The notes beneath the pieces were generated by a model that was given only the letters and a program-made list of their open reading frames with translations, ran no database searches and was not told the DNA's origin. Positions 50,929 through 60,149 of a stretch of DNA of 64,000 nucleotides are shown one piece after another. A program made the position numbers and the translations under genes. The stretch is taken from positions 9,766,205 to 9,830,204 of the forward strand of contig NZ_AP018178.1 of the NCBI RefSeq assembly GCF_002368195.1, in the 5' to 3' direction. Numbering within the stretch: the stretch's first letter is position 1; each line of letters begins with the position of its first letter. The stretch is from Calothrix sp. NIES-2100 (GTDB lineage Bacteria; Cyanobacteriota; Cyanobacteriia; Cyanobacteriales; Nostocaceae).

Positions 50929-51765
50929 TTGAATATTCTAGAATTTACTTTATTGGTGTGGCTTGGTTCTACCACTGCCGGGTTTTTAGGAGCATTGACA
51001 GGCTTAGGGGGTGGAGTAGTATTAGTTCCCTTATTAACTTTGATTTTTCACGTTAATATTCATTATGCAATTGGTGCTTCTTTAGTATCTGTAATTGCCA
51101 CATCTTCCGGCGCTGCTTCTGCTTATGTGAAAGAAGGTTATACAAATCTTCGGTTGGGGATGTTTTTGGAAGTTGCAACTACATTTGGTGCGATCGCAGG
51201 AGCAATTATTGCCGCCTATACTCCTACTAGAATATTAGCTGTGGTATTTGGCATTATCTTACTTTACAGCGCCTACCTCTCACGTCTACCCCACTCAGAA
51301 CGACAAGAAAATCAACCTCCTGACCCCTTAGCAACTCGTTTGCGCTTAAATAGCACTTACCCAACACCTGAAGGCGAACAAGCTTATAACGTCCGTGCTG
51401 TCAGAACTGGTTTTAGTCTGATGTTTGGTGCAGGTATCCTTTCTGGTTTATTGGGTATTGGTTCCGGCGCACTGAAAGTATTAGCAATGGATCAATTTAT
51501 GCGGATTCCATTTAAGGTTTCTACCACCACCAGCAATTTTATGATTGGGGTGACAGCCGCCGCTAGTGCCGGAGTTTATTTAAAACGAGGTTATATCGAT
51601 CCAGGTTTAGCAATGCCCGTAATGTTGGGTGTACTTTTAGGTGCATTGTTAGGAGCAAAAGTATTAGTCAGAGTGAAAGTAGGAATTTTAAGAATTATTT
51701 TTAGTATCGTGATTTCGCTTTTAGGAATTCAAATGATTTATAACGGTATAACTGGGGGAATTTAA
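50929..51765 (+). CDS. TauE/SafE family anion permease
   Basis: A membrane protein of 278 residues with two TauE/SafE repeats. The first has LLVWLGSTTAGFLGALTGLGGGVVLVPLLTLIFHVNIHYAIGASLVSVIATSSGAASAYV. The second has GFSLMFGAGILSGLLGIGSGALKVLAMDQFMRIPFKVSTTTSNFMIGVTAAASAGVYL. Members export or import sulfite, taurine or related anions. The start is probably a TTG at 50929 with GAAGG upstream. It overlaps closely with the next gene (1 bp apart) and belongs with it. Confidence 0.9.
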   Translation: MNILEFTLLVWLGSTTAGFLGALTGLGGGVVLVPLLTLIFHVNIHYAIGASLVSVIATSSGAASAYVKEGYTNLRLGMFLEVATTFGAIAGAIIAAYTPTRILAVVFGIILLYSAYLSRLPHSERQENQPPDPLATRLRLNSTYPTPEGEQAYNVRAVRTGFSLMFGAGILSGLLGIGSGALKVLAMDQFMRIPFKVSTTTSNFMIGVTAAASAGVYLKRGYIDPGLAMPVMLGVLLGALLGAKVLVRVKVGILRIIFSIVISLLGIQMIYNGITGGI

Positions 51766-51766
51766 T

Positions 51767-52150
51767 ATGCCAGCCCATAGACAAAACTTTAGCGAAAGGC
51801 AATTTGAAATATTAGTTGGCAACCTTTTAAGATATGGCGTAATTATTGCTACTGCTATAGTTTTTATTGGTGGAGTTTTGTACTTAATTCGTCATGGTAG
51901 TGAGACTCCTAATTATCAAATTTTTCACGGTGAACCTCCTGCTTTTCGCAGCCCTGGAGCAGTCGCGGAGGCGGCTTTTCTCGGTCGTCGTCGCGGCATC
52001 ATTCAACTAGGATTACTATTATTAATCCTTACTCCGGTTGCGAGAGTCGGCTTTTCATTATTAGCTTTTATGCGACAGCGAGATACCACCTATATTGTTG
52101 TGACCGTAATTGTCTTGATAGGCTTACTCATCAGCTTGAGTGGGAATTAA
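51767..52150 (+). CDS. DUF1634 membrane protein
   Basis: A protein of 127 residues with three hydrophobic helices (LLRYGVIIATAIVFIGGVLYLI, GIIQLGLLLLILTPVARVGFSLLAFM, YIVVTVIVLIGLLISLSG). The pattern and the position immediately after a TauE/SafE gene match DUF1634, the usual companion of that permease. It starts one base after the permease stop, so translation is coupled. Its role is presumably to assist or regulate the permease. Confidence 0.82.
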   Translation: MPAHRQNFSERQFEILVGNLLRYGVIIATAIVFIGGVLYLIRHGSETPNYQIFHGEPPAFRSPGAVAEAAFLGRRRGIIQLGLLLLILTPVARVGFSLLAFMRQRDTTYIVVTVIVLIGLLISLSGN

Positions 52151-52349
52151 GGAACTTAGATTAGGCAAGGAGCAGGGGGAGAAATAAAAAATTATGGCGT
52201 TGCATAAATGCGGGATGATTTATCGGGCTACCCTAACACGCACAGACGCACAAAGAATAAGGAGTTTTAAATTTCAATACGTTAAATTTCATCCCATAAT
52301 TCAGCAATACCAAAATTAGATTATCTGAATCTGTAATGAAATACTATAG

Positions 52350-52369
52350 GGGCGTACAGCTGTACGCCC
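52350..52369. repeat. Perfect 20-bp palindrome
   Basis: GGGCGTACAGCTGTACGCCC in the spacer before the STAND/WD40 gene. It is another member of the GGGC...GCCC family. The rest of 52151-52435 shows no gene. Confidence 0.75.
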
Positions 52370-52435
52370 TGACCATACACTCCTACAACAACACTAGAAG
52401 TGATATATTGCAGTTGACCCGACCGAATATCAGCA

Positions 52436-55400
52436 ATGGATTTGCCCACAGGACAACGAAGTCGAGGTGTAGTCCTGAGTCCCACAGGACAAGCAAAACT
52501 GCAAAATCGGATACTTCAGCTAGAAATTGAGCGCTATGCCGTTCAAGAATTGGTACGGCGTTCTCAATTAGTTGAAGGACAAGGTTTACACCCAGCCACA
52601 ATTCGCAAAATTCTACGATGTCAGGGCGTTGATAAAGATTCCATCGCTCTGGTGTTTAAAGCTGTAAATTTACAACTAGAGCTGGAAGACTACACAGGTG
52701 CAAGGCGAGTTCTAGAAATCAGCCCAACGGATCAGGATAACAGAGGCACAAGCGAAACACTTCCCGCCTTATCTTCCGACTCAGAACTAAGAACTGAGAA
52801 TTCAGCACTCCACTCTGATTGGGGTGAAGCTGTTGATGTAACTTTGTTCTGTGGACGTTCGGCAGAAGTGGCGACGCTACAGCAATGGGTACTGAATGAT
52901 AAGTGTCGGTTAGTGGCGCTTTTAGGTAGCGGTGGGATTGGTAAAACAACATTGGTAACTAAGCTGGCGGAGGAAATTCAAGACCAGTTTGAGTTTTTGG
53001 TGTGGCGAAGTTTACGCAATGCGCCTCCTTTATCAGAGTTGCTAGATGATTTACTCAAATTTTTATCTTCACAGCAGGCGGCTGAATTACCAGGAACAAC
53101 AGCAGGTAGGCTTTCTAAGTTAATAGAATATCTCCGTCAGCATCGCTGTTTGTTGGTTTTAGATAATCTGGAAACTTTGATGCAAGATGGTACTTATGCA
53201 GGGAGTTTTCAGCCAGAGTATGAAGGGTATGGCGAATTGCTGCGGCGTGTAGGCGAAGTTTCCCACCGTAGTTGTTTGCTGGTTACTAGTCGCGAAAAGC
53301 CTGATGAAATTGCGGCCTTATCTGGAGAAATTTTACCTGTGCGATCGCTCCAATTAACAGGGCTAAATACAGAAGCTCAGGAAATTCTCACAATTAAGGG
53401 CTTGTCTGTCTCTGAGCAAGAAAGTCGGCAATTAATAGATTTATACAGTGGAAATCCCCTAGCCTTAAAAATCGTCGCTACTGCAATTAAAGATTTGTTT
53501 GCTGGTGATGTTACAGCATTTCTCGCAGCTGGTATTTCTAGTTTCAATAGCATTCGCGCCTTATTAAATCAGCAGTTTGCACGCCTAACTGAAATTGAAA
53601 AAAGTGTCATGTACTGGCTAGCAATTAACCGCGAAGGCGCATTGCTGTATGAACTGGAAGATGATATTTATCCGAAGCTACTCAAACACCAACTTTTAGA
53701 AGCGGTGGAATCCATACTCCGGCGTTCCTTGATGGAACAAAGCCCGAGCGGGTTTACGCAACAACCTGTGATTATGGAGTATGTAACAGAGAAGTTTGTG
53801 GAACAGGTGTCTGCGGAAATTATTACCGGGGCGCACAGCCGTGCTACTTTTCTCATAACCCACGCCTTTCTGAAGGCGACGGCGAAAGATTACATTCGAG
53901 ATGCACAAATTAGATTAATTGTCAAGCTAGTAATCGCAGAATTGTTGCGGCAATTGGGCAGCAAAAAAGCGATCGCACAACAATTAATGCATATTTTGAA
54001 TACCCAGCGCGAGCAAGCATCCCTAGAATCTGGCTATTTAGCTGGAAATATCCTCAATTTGTTGCATCATTTAGGTGCTGATTTAACTGATTACGATTTT
54101 TCCCATTTACCGATTTGGCAAGCTGACCTGAGAGGCGTAACACTATACCGCGTCAATTTTGCTCATGCAAACTTCTCGAAATCAGTGTTTACGCAAATTT
54201 TTGGCAGCGTTTTATCAGCAGCATTTAGCCCAGATGGGGAAATTTTAGCGACGGGTGATGATAATGGTGAGGTGCATCTGTGGCGGATTGCTAATGCTCA
54301 ATTGCACTTGAGTTTGAAAGGTCATACGCTGCCTGTAAAATCTTTGTGTTTCAGTGATGATGGTCAAACTTTAATTACTCATAGTAAAGACCAGACAATT
54401 AAGTTTTGGAATGTGAAGACTGGTCAAGCTGTGAGAACTTTACAACGGTATACTAGCCAAGTTTTGGCGATCGCTTGTACCGCCGCAGGTAATATTCTTG
54501 TCATTCGGGGTAGAAATCAAAGCATTAGTTTGTGGGATATGACCACAGGGAAATCTTTAGTAACCCTACAAGAGGAAAGCAATCAAATTCCAGTTGTTGC
54601 ACTGAGTGCTGATGGCGAACTCTTGGCAACCACGGGTATAGATGAACCCATCAGATTGTGGGATACACAAACCGGAAAATGTCTACAAACTTTATATGGA
54701 CATCGCCAAGCTATCCAGTGTCTTGCGTTTAGCCCAGGTAATATCTTAGCCAGTGGTAGTGATGACTGTACAGTGAAACTTTGGGACATCAAAACAGCGC
54801 AGTGCATTAATACATTACAAGGACACAACCGCCCAGTTTTATCGCTGAGTTTTAGTACAGATGGATTAATGATTGCTAGCAGTAGCGCCGATCAAACTAT
54901 CAGGTTATGGGATGTTAATACAGGGCAATGTTTGAGGGTTTTGTCAGGTCATGAAAATTGGGTGCGGACAGTAGTATTTAATGCTGATAGTGCAGTGCTT
55001 GCCAGTGGTGGAGATGACCAGTTAATCCGGCTATGGGATACAGCTACTGGGCAATGTATGAGGACATTGCAGGGCTATACCAATCAGATAGCAGCTGTTA
55101 CTTTTACCACTAATCCGCAAATTCTGGCCAGTGGTAGCCATGACCAGTTAATTCGGCTTTGGGATATTGAAACTGGGCAATGTATTAAAACATTAGCTGG
55201 GCATACAAATCATATTTTAGCGATCGCATTTCATCCCCTGCCCCCCTTTTTAAGGGGGGTTGGGGGGATCTTAGCCAGTAGTAGTGCTGACCACACCATC
55301 AAACTTTGGGATATCGAAACTGGGCAATGTAGTAAAACATTAACAGAACACCAAGAAACAATCTGTTCAGTGGCTTTTAGCCCCAGTGGGCAGTTATTGG

Positions 55401-56080
55401 CTAGCGGTGGCGCAGATCAAACCGCGAGAATTTGGGATAGTGAAACAGGAGAGTGTATCGATGTTCTCCAAGGACATAATAATGCAGTTTTAGCTGTAGC
55501 TTTCAGTCCTGTTGAGCAAATTCTCGCTACTGCTAGTACCGATCAAACCATCAGAATTTGGGATTTGAGAACTGGGGAATGTCTGCAAATTCTTCAAGGA
55601 CACAGTAATGCAGTTTTAGCTGTGGCTTTCAGTCCCGTTGAGCAAATTCTCGCCACTGCTAGTGCCGATCAAACCATCAGAATTTGGGATTTAAAAACAG
55701 GAAAATGTTTAAAAACTCTGCAAGAACATACTAATCAAGTTTTATCGCTAAGTTTCACCCCAGATGGGCAAATTCTTGCTAGTAGCAGTGCCGATCAAAC
55801 CATCAAACTTTGGGCTGTGAATACAGGTAAATGTCTTAAGACATGGCGCGCGCATACCAGCCAAGTGTTATCTGTAGCTTTTAGCCCAAATGGGCAAACC
55901 TTAGCAAGTAGCAGTGCGGATGAAACTTTGCGGCTGTGGAGTGTGAATACTGGTGATTGTCTACAAATTTTGCGAGCAAATAGACCATACGAAAGTCTAA
56001 ATATTACGGGAATAGCTGGCTTAACAGAGGCAGAACGAGCGACAATCAAAGCACTAGGAGGAATTGAAAACGGGAGTTAA
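52436..56080 (+). CDS. STAND-type NTPase with 14 WD40 repeats
   Basis: A protein of 1214 residues. An N-terminal helix-turn-helix-like adaptor (about 8-80, VVLSPTGQAKLQNRILQLEIERY ... LHPATIRKILRCQG) is followed by an NB-ARC/NACHT-type NTPase (about 140-480). The NTPase has Walker A LLGSGGIGKTTLV and Walker B RCLLVLDNLETL. A helical region (about 480-590) leads to 14 WD40 repeats (about 600-1190, each ending such as IRLWDTATGQC), enough for two seven-bladed propellers. The architecture is that of signalling or defence STAND proteins. Between blades 8 and 9 the frame carries an inserted repeat-derived segment (LPPFLRGVGG). The next gene starts 8 bp later, so the two are probably co-transcribed. 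Confidence 0.88.
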   Translation: MDLPTGQRSRGVVLSPTGQAKLQNRILQLEIERYAVQELVRRSQLVEGQGLHPATIRKILRCQGVDKDSIALVFKAVNLQLELEDYTGARRVLEISPTDQDNRGTSETLPALSSDSELRTENSALHSDWGEAVDVTLFCGRSAEVATLQQWVLNDKCRLVALLGSGGIGKTTLVTKLAEEIQDQFEFLVWRSLRNAPPLSELLDDLLKFLSSQQAAELPGTTAGRLSKLIEYLRQHRCLLVLDNLETLMQDGTYAGSFQPEYEGYGELLRRVGEVSHRSCLLVTSREKPDEIAALSGEILPVRSLQLTGLNTEAQEILTIKGLSVSEQESRQLIDLYSGNPLALKIVATAIKDLFAGDVTAFLAAGISSFNSIRALLNQQFARLTEIEKSVMYWLAINREGALLYELEDDIYPKLLKHQLLEAVESILRRSLMEQSPSGFTQQPVIMEYVTEKFVEQVSAEIITGAHSRATFLITHAFLKATAKDYIRDAQIRLIVKLVIAELLRQLGSKKAIAQQLMHILNTQREQASLESGYLAGNILNLLHHLGADLTDYDFSHLPIWQADLRGVTLYRVNFAHANFSKSVFTQIFGSVLSAAFSPDGEILATGDDNGEVHLWRIANAQLHLSLKGHTLPVKSLCFSDDGQTLITHSKDQTIKFWNVKTGQAVRTLQRYTSQVLAIACTAAGNILVIRGRNQSISLWDMTTGKSLVTLQEESNQIPVVALSADGELLATTGIDEPIRLWDTQTGKCLQTLYGHRQAIQCLAFSPGNILASGSDDCTVKLWDIKTAQCINTLQGHNRPVLSLSFSTDGLMIASSSADQTIRLWDVNTGQCLRVLSGHENWVRTVVFNADSAVLASGGDDQLIRLWDTATGQCMRTLQGYTNQIAAVTFTTNPQILASGSHDQLIRLWDIETGQCIKTLAGHTNHILAIAFHPLPPFLRGVGGILASSSADHTIKLWDIETGQCSKTLTEHQETICSVAFSPSGQLLASGGADQTARIWDSETGECIDVLQGHNNAVLAVAFSPVEQILATASTDQTIRIWDLRTGECLQILQGHSNAVLAVAFSPVEQILATASADQTIRIWDLKTGKCLKTLQEHTNQVLSLSFTPDGQILASSSADQTIKLWAVNTGKCLKTWRAHTSQVLSVAFSPNGQTLASSSADETLRLWSVNTGDCLQILRANRPYESLNITGIAGLTEAERATIKALGGIENGS
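55232..55270. repeat. MITE core embedded in the WD40 coding frame
   Basis: GCCCCCCTTTTTAAGGGGGG followed by TTGGGGGGATC matches, inverted, the core of the elements at 7817 and 17039. It replaces the usual SPDGQ codons between WD40 blades and adds about 21 bp net, keeping the frame. Confidence 0.75.
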
Positions 56081-56088
56081 GTCAGCTG

Positions 56089-59000
56089 ATGAGCCAAAAT
56101 TCCTGGAAGGGTAGACTTTCAAGCCTGGTAAAAAGCGTACCCCTCAGTCGAGTTCTTGTGGTGCCCTTTGTTTTGCAAATCTCCTTGGCGGTAGGATTGA
56201 CAGGGTATTTATCTTTCCGTAATGGGCAAAGGGCTGTCAATGAGGTAGCTAGCGAGTTACGCCAGGGAATCGCTAACCGAGTAAAACAAGACTTGCAAAA
56301 TTTTTTAGCTACTCCCCATCAAGTACTGGATGCTAACCAAAATGCCTTGCACTTTGGGCTATTAAATATGCAAGATATCAGTGCTTGGGAACCATATTTA
56401 ATGCAGCAATTGGAAATTTTTCCGCCTGCTGTCGCCGTTGCTATTAGTAATGAACAGCGAGAACATTTATCGGTAGAAAAGCTAAATAATCATGAATTTT
56501 TAGTCAAAAAGTCAGGAAAATTAAGCAATTACAACCTATATTTTTACAAAATTAATAGTAAAGGTCAGCGCACTCAATTACCAGAAGTAGTGAAAAATTT
56601 CGATCCGCGATCGCATCCTTTTTATCAAACAGCAGTTAAGCAAGGCAAATTCAGCTTTAGTCACATCTACGCCCCGATTACAGAAAAAACACTACGCATC
56701 AGTGCATCTGTACCCATCTACAATTCCCAAGGTAAATTACTGGGTGTTAACAGTACACTGGCGCAAATATCCCAACTTGGTAAGCACTTACAAAACATCA
56801 AGGTAGGTAAATCGGGACAGATTTTTATTTTGGAGCGATCGGGACTATTAGTAGCAGCTTCCACAGGGGAACAACCCTTTATACTCAAAGGTGGTCGAAC
56901 CGTAAGACTAGCCGCATCCCAGAGTAGTAATTCCTTAACTCAAGCTACATCAAAATATTTAGCCAGTAAATTTGGCAACCTGAATCAAATCAATAGTTTA
57001 CAGGAATTAGAATTTTCTTTCGCAGGTAAACGGCAGTTTCTCGAAATCGAGCCGTTTCACAGTCAAGCCAATATCGACTGGTTAATTGCGGTGGTTGTCC
57101 CCGAAGCCGACTTTATGGGGCAAATCAATCGCCATACCCAAATTACTATTCTGCTATGCTTCGGAGCTTTCACATTAGCTACAGCCCTAGGAATTCTCAC
57201 AACTCGCTGGATTGCTCAACCTGTGCTGCGCTTGAGTCGTGCGGCTCAAGCTTTAGCTGACACAGCCAGCAACGCCGATTTTCCTCATGAGGAAGAATCA
57301 ACAGTGATCGTCGAAGGAATTACAGAATTAGAAATTTTAGCTCATTCTTTTAACCAGATGTCTCAGCAGTTACGAGCATCTTTTGAAGAATTGGAATTGC
57401 GAGTTGAACAGCGAACTCAAGAATTACAGCAGGAAATTCAAGAACGTATCCAAAATGAGCAGCAATTGCGCCAACATAGTCGCGCTTTGGCAGAATTGGC
57501 AAATCATAGGGCAATTTCGGAAGGAGATTTGACAACTGCATGTCAACTGATTACAGAGAAAGCCGCCCAAGCTTTAGAAGTAGAACGAGTTAGCATTTGG
57601 CTTTATAGTAGCGATCGCACTAAATTACAATGTCTCGACCTCTACGAAAATAGTAAAAATAGACATTCCGCAGGTTTAGAACGCAACCGAGCAAATTATC
57701 CTGTATATTTCCAAGCACTCGCCAGCGCCAGAACTTTAACTGTTCATGACACTCGCAACGATCCACGAGTCCAAGAATTTTGGCAGGAATTCCTAGAACC
57801 CGAAAACATTGTTTCTTTGATGGATGCGCCGATTTGGGTTGGCGGTGAAGTCGTGGGAATGGTGTTTCACGAACAGGTTGGTATTCAGCGTCAATGGAAA
57901 CTCAGCGAACAAAACTTTGCTGGGTCAATTACAGACTTTGTCGCCTTAACCTTGGAAGTATGCGATCGCCAACGTGCTGAAGTGGCTTTACGCCAAGCCA
58001 AAGAAGCTGCGGAAGTTGCTAACCTTGCCAAAAGTACTTTCTTGGCGAATATGAGCCACGAATTGCGGACTCCCCTCAACGCTATTTTAGGGATTACAGA
58101 AGCCCTGCAAGATGAGGTATGCGGGCCGCTAACAGCAGAACAGATAAAGTCATTAAATACACTAGAACGTAGCGGTAAACACTTATTAGAACTGATTAAC
58201 GATATCCTCGACCTGGCCAAAATTGAATCAGGGAAGATGGAACTAGAATTATCTTCTAGCTCTGTGCGTGGATTGTGTGAATATAGTCTTACCTTTGTCA
58301 AACAACAAGCATTCAAGAAAAATATCAAGCTGAATGCGCGAATACCGGAAAATATTGGCGAAATTGTTGTTGATGAACGCCGATTCCGGGAATTACTGAT
58401 TAATTTGCTCAGTAACGCCGTGAAATTTACTCCCGATGGTGGCGAAGTTTACCTAGAAGTGCAAACCCAAACAGATGCAACCAACAATCAAATTCAGACA
58501 ATTCAATTTCACGTTGTAGATACTGGGATTGGAATTTCACCGGAAAATTTAGCCAATTTATTTCAACCCTTTGTTCAAGTAGAAAGTTCTTATACTCGGC
58601 GTTATGCTGGTACTGGCTTAGGTTTATCTCTAGTAAGGCGGATTGCAGAACTACATGGCGGCAGTATAGCTGTTGAGAGCGAAGTTGGTAAAGGTAGCCG
58701 TTTTACAATTACACTTCCGTGGAAAGAGAGTGAGGTACAGAAAATCGCAGAAGTTGAGATGGAGACAGAAGCCGCGACAGAGACGAGAAATCACCCCGCA
58801 TCTTCTCAACCCTTAATTCTCCTCGCTGAAGACAATGAAGCCAATGTGCTAACTATTACTCAATATTTACAGGCTTACGGCTACCGGATTGTACTAGCCA
58901 ATAATGGTGTAGAAGCAGTTGCGATCGCCAAAGCACAACGACCAAATTTAATTTTGATGGATGTACAAATGCCAGAAATGGATGGCTTAGAAGCAACTCG

Positions 59001-59181
59001 CCAAATTCGCGCCGATATTAATATTGCTCAAATCCCGATTATTGCTTTGACTTCCTTTGCCATGCGATCGGATAGAGAACAAATCTTAGCTGTTGGTGTA
59101 GATAGCTACATGGCAAAACCTGTAAGTTTGAAGGAGCTAGTTGCAGAAATTGCGAAATATCTTCCAGAAAAACCGGGATGA
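56089..59181 (+). CDS. Hybrid histidine kinase (dCache-HAMP-GAF-HisKA-HATPase-REC)
   Basis: A membrane sensor of 1030 residues. Helix 1 (about 22-44, VLVVPFVLQISLAVGLTGYL) and helix 2 (about 348-370, ITILLCFGAFTLATALGILTT) bracket an extracytoplasmic Cache-like sensor domain. HAMP follows (WIAQPVLRLSRAAQAL), then a coiled coil, a GAF domain (about 475-635), HisKA (LANMSHELRTPLNAIL with the His), HATPase (NLLSNAVKFTPDGG, DTGIGIS, GTGLGLSLV) and a C-terminal receiver (LILLAEDNEANV, LILMDVQMPEMDG, MAKPVS). It lies 8 bp after the WD40 gene, with the response regulator gene 158 bp after it. The signal is unknown. Confidence 0.9.
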   Translation: MSQNSWKGRLSSLVKSVPLSRVLVVPFVLQISLAVGLTGYLSFRNGQRAVNEVASELRQGIANRVKQDLQNFLATPHQVLDANQNALHFGLLNMQDISAWEPYLMQQLEIFPPAVAVAISNEQREHLSVEKLNNHEFLVKKSGKLSNYNLYFYKINSKGQRTQLPEVVKNFDPRSHPFYQTAVKQGKFSFSHIYAPITEKTLRISASVPIYNSQGKLLGVNSTLAQISQLGKHLQNIKVGKSGQIFILERSGLLVAASTGEQPFILKGGRTVRLAASQSSNSLTQATSKYLASKFGNLNQINSLQELEFSFAGKRQFLEIEPFHSQANIDWLIAVVVPEADFMGQINRHTQITILLCFGAFTLATALGILTTRWIAQPVLRLSRAAQALADTASNADFPHEEESTVIVEGITELEILAHSFNQMSQQLRASFEELELRVEQRTQELQQEIQERIQNEQQLRQHSRALAELANHRAISEGDLTTACQLITEKAAQALEVERVSIWLYSSDRTKLQCLDLYENSKNRHSAGLERNRANYPVYFQALASARTLTVHDTRNDPRVQEFWQEFLEPENIVSLMDAPIWVGGEVVGMVFHEQVGIQRQWKLSEQNFAGSITDFVALTLEVCDRQRAEVALRQAKEAAEVANLAKSTFLANMSHELRTPLNAILGITEALQDEVCGPLTAEQIKSLNTLERSGKHLLELINDILDLAKIESGKMELELSSSSVRGLCEYSLTFVKQQAFKKNIKLNARIPENIGEIVVDERRFRELLINLLSNAVKFTPDGGEVYLEVQTQTDATNNQIQTIQFHVVDTGIGISPENLANLFQPFVQVESSYTRRYAGTGLGLSLVRRIAELHGGSIAVESEVGKGSRFTITLPWKESEVQKIAEVEMETEAATETRNHPASSQPLILLAEDNEANVLTITQYLQAYGYRIVLANNGVEAVAIAKAQRPNLILMDVQMPEMDGLEATRQIRADINIAQIPIIALTSFAMRSDREQILAVGVDSYMAKPVSLKELVAEIAKYLPEKPG

Positions 59182-59339
59182 TGGCGAAAACGCTCTGTAT
59201 CCCTGTTCCAAGTCTGGCGTGTGATTTGCCAAATTTGGAAATCAACTTGCATTGAGAAGGAATGAATTTTTTACGCGATCGCTATACGCTAAGGTTATCC
59301 CTAGTTAATCAAGCAGCCTTGTCAAGGGGGTGATAAGTT

Positions 59340-60011
59340 ATGAGCCTAACTGCAATCGATACCGACAAACAACTCTTTTTGGTGATTGACGATCATGAGG
59401 CAATTCTTGAAGGTACAGTCCCAGCTTTAAAGCGTACTTACCCAACGGCTGAAATTCTCACGGCGCAGGATGTACAAACTGCCAGGACGCAAATAGAATC
59501 TTATCATCCGACACTGGTTGTCATTGACTTAAGCTTACCAGATAAGCCTTATGCCCCTGCTAGCCCGGAAATAGGGATGTATTTTCTCAAGGCTTTAATT
59601 GAAAGTAAGTTAGCTCCAAATATTCTGGTACTGAGCACTAATATTAAGCCATTAGTCCAGCTCAAACCGATGATTAATGCTTACGAAGGTGGCTTCGCTG
59701 CAATGGACAAATCGTTACCCATCAAGGAAATGGTACGGTTGGTTGATTTGGCGCTGCGAGGTTCTATCTATTTACCACCTCAATTGCGTTCCCGTGCAGA
59801 ATTTGACCGCAAATGGTTAGAAGTTTTGATGTTAAAGTTTCAGGAAGGGCTAACTGATAAAGCGATCGCCGAACGAATGCAAGTCAGCGATCGCACTATC
59901 CGCAATTATTGGATTAGACTTCAAGATGCTTTAGGTGTCTGCGATGAACCCGATAAAGAACTACGAATTCAAATAGAAATTGCTGCCAGAAAACTAGGAT
60001 TAATTAACTAG
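59340..60011 (+). CDS. NarL/LuxR-type response regulator
   Basis: A protein of 223 residues. The receiver (about 10-125) has the acidic pair in FLVIDDHEAI, phospho-acceptor Asp in LVVIDLSLPDK and the Lys in AAMDKSLPIKEM. The C-terminal LuxR-type helix-turn-helix (about 157-205) includes MLKFQEGLTDKAIAERMQVSDRTIRNYWIRLQDALGV. It binds DNA when phosphorylated, probably on a signal from the hybrid kinase encoded just upstream. It has an ATG at 59340 and is followed by a TGACAAA tandem repeat and then the CHASE2 kinase gene. Confidence 0.9.
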   Translation: MSLTAIDTDKQLFLVIDDHEAILEGTVPALKRTYPTAEILTAQDVQTARTQIESYHPTLVVIDLSLPDKPYAPASPEIGMYFLKALIESKLAPNILVLSTNIKPLVQLKPMINAYEGGFAAMDKSLPIKEMVRLVDLALRGSIYLPPQLRSRAEFDRKWLEVLMLKFQEGLTDKAIAERMQVSDRTIRNYWIRLQDALGVCDEPDKELRIQIEIAARKLGLIN

Positions 60012-60077
60012 CTAACTAAGTCGCTAGAAATCAACCAAACTATATTACTAAACTTAAATAGGCTTGAAATCTTTACC

Positions 60078-60115
60078 AATGACAAATGACAAATGACAAA
60101 TGACAAATGACAAAC
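60078..60115. repeat. TGACAAA tandem heptamers
   Basis: Five copies of TGACAAA or close variants between the response regulator and the CHASE2 kinase gene. Confidence 0.85.
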
Positions 60116-60149
60116 CTAGCCAGTTATCTTTAATTTTGCCGACCTCCTA

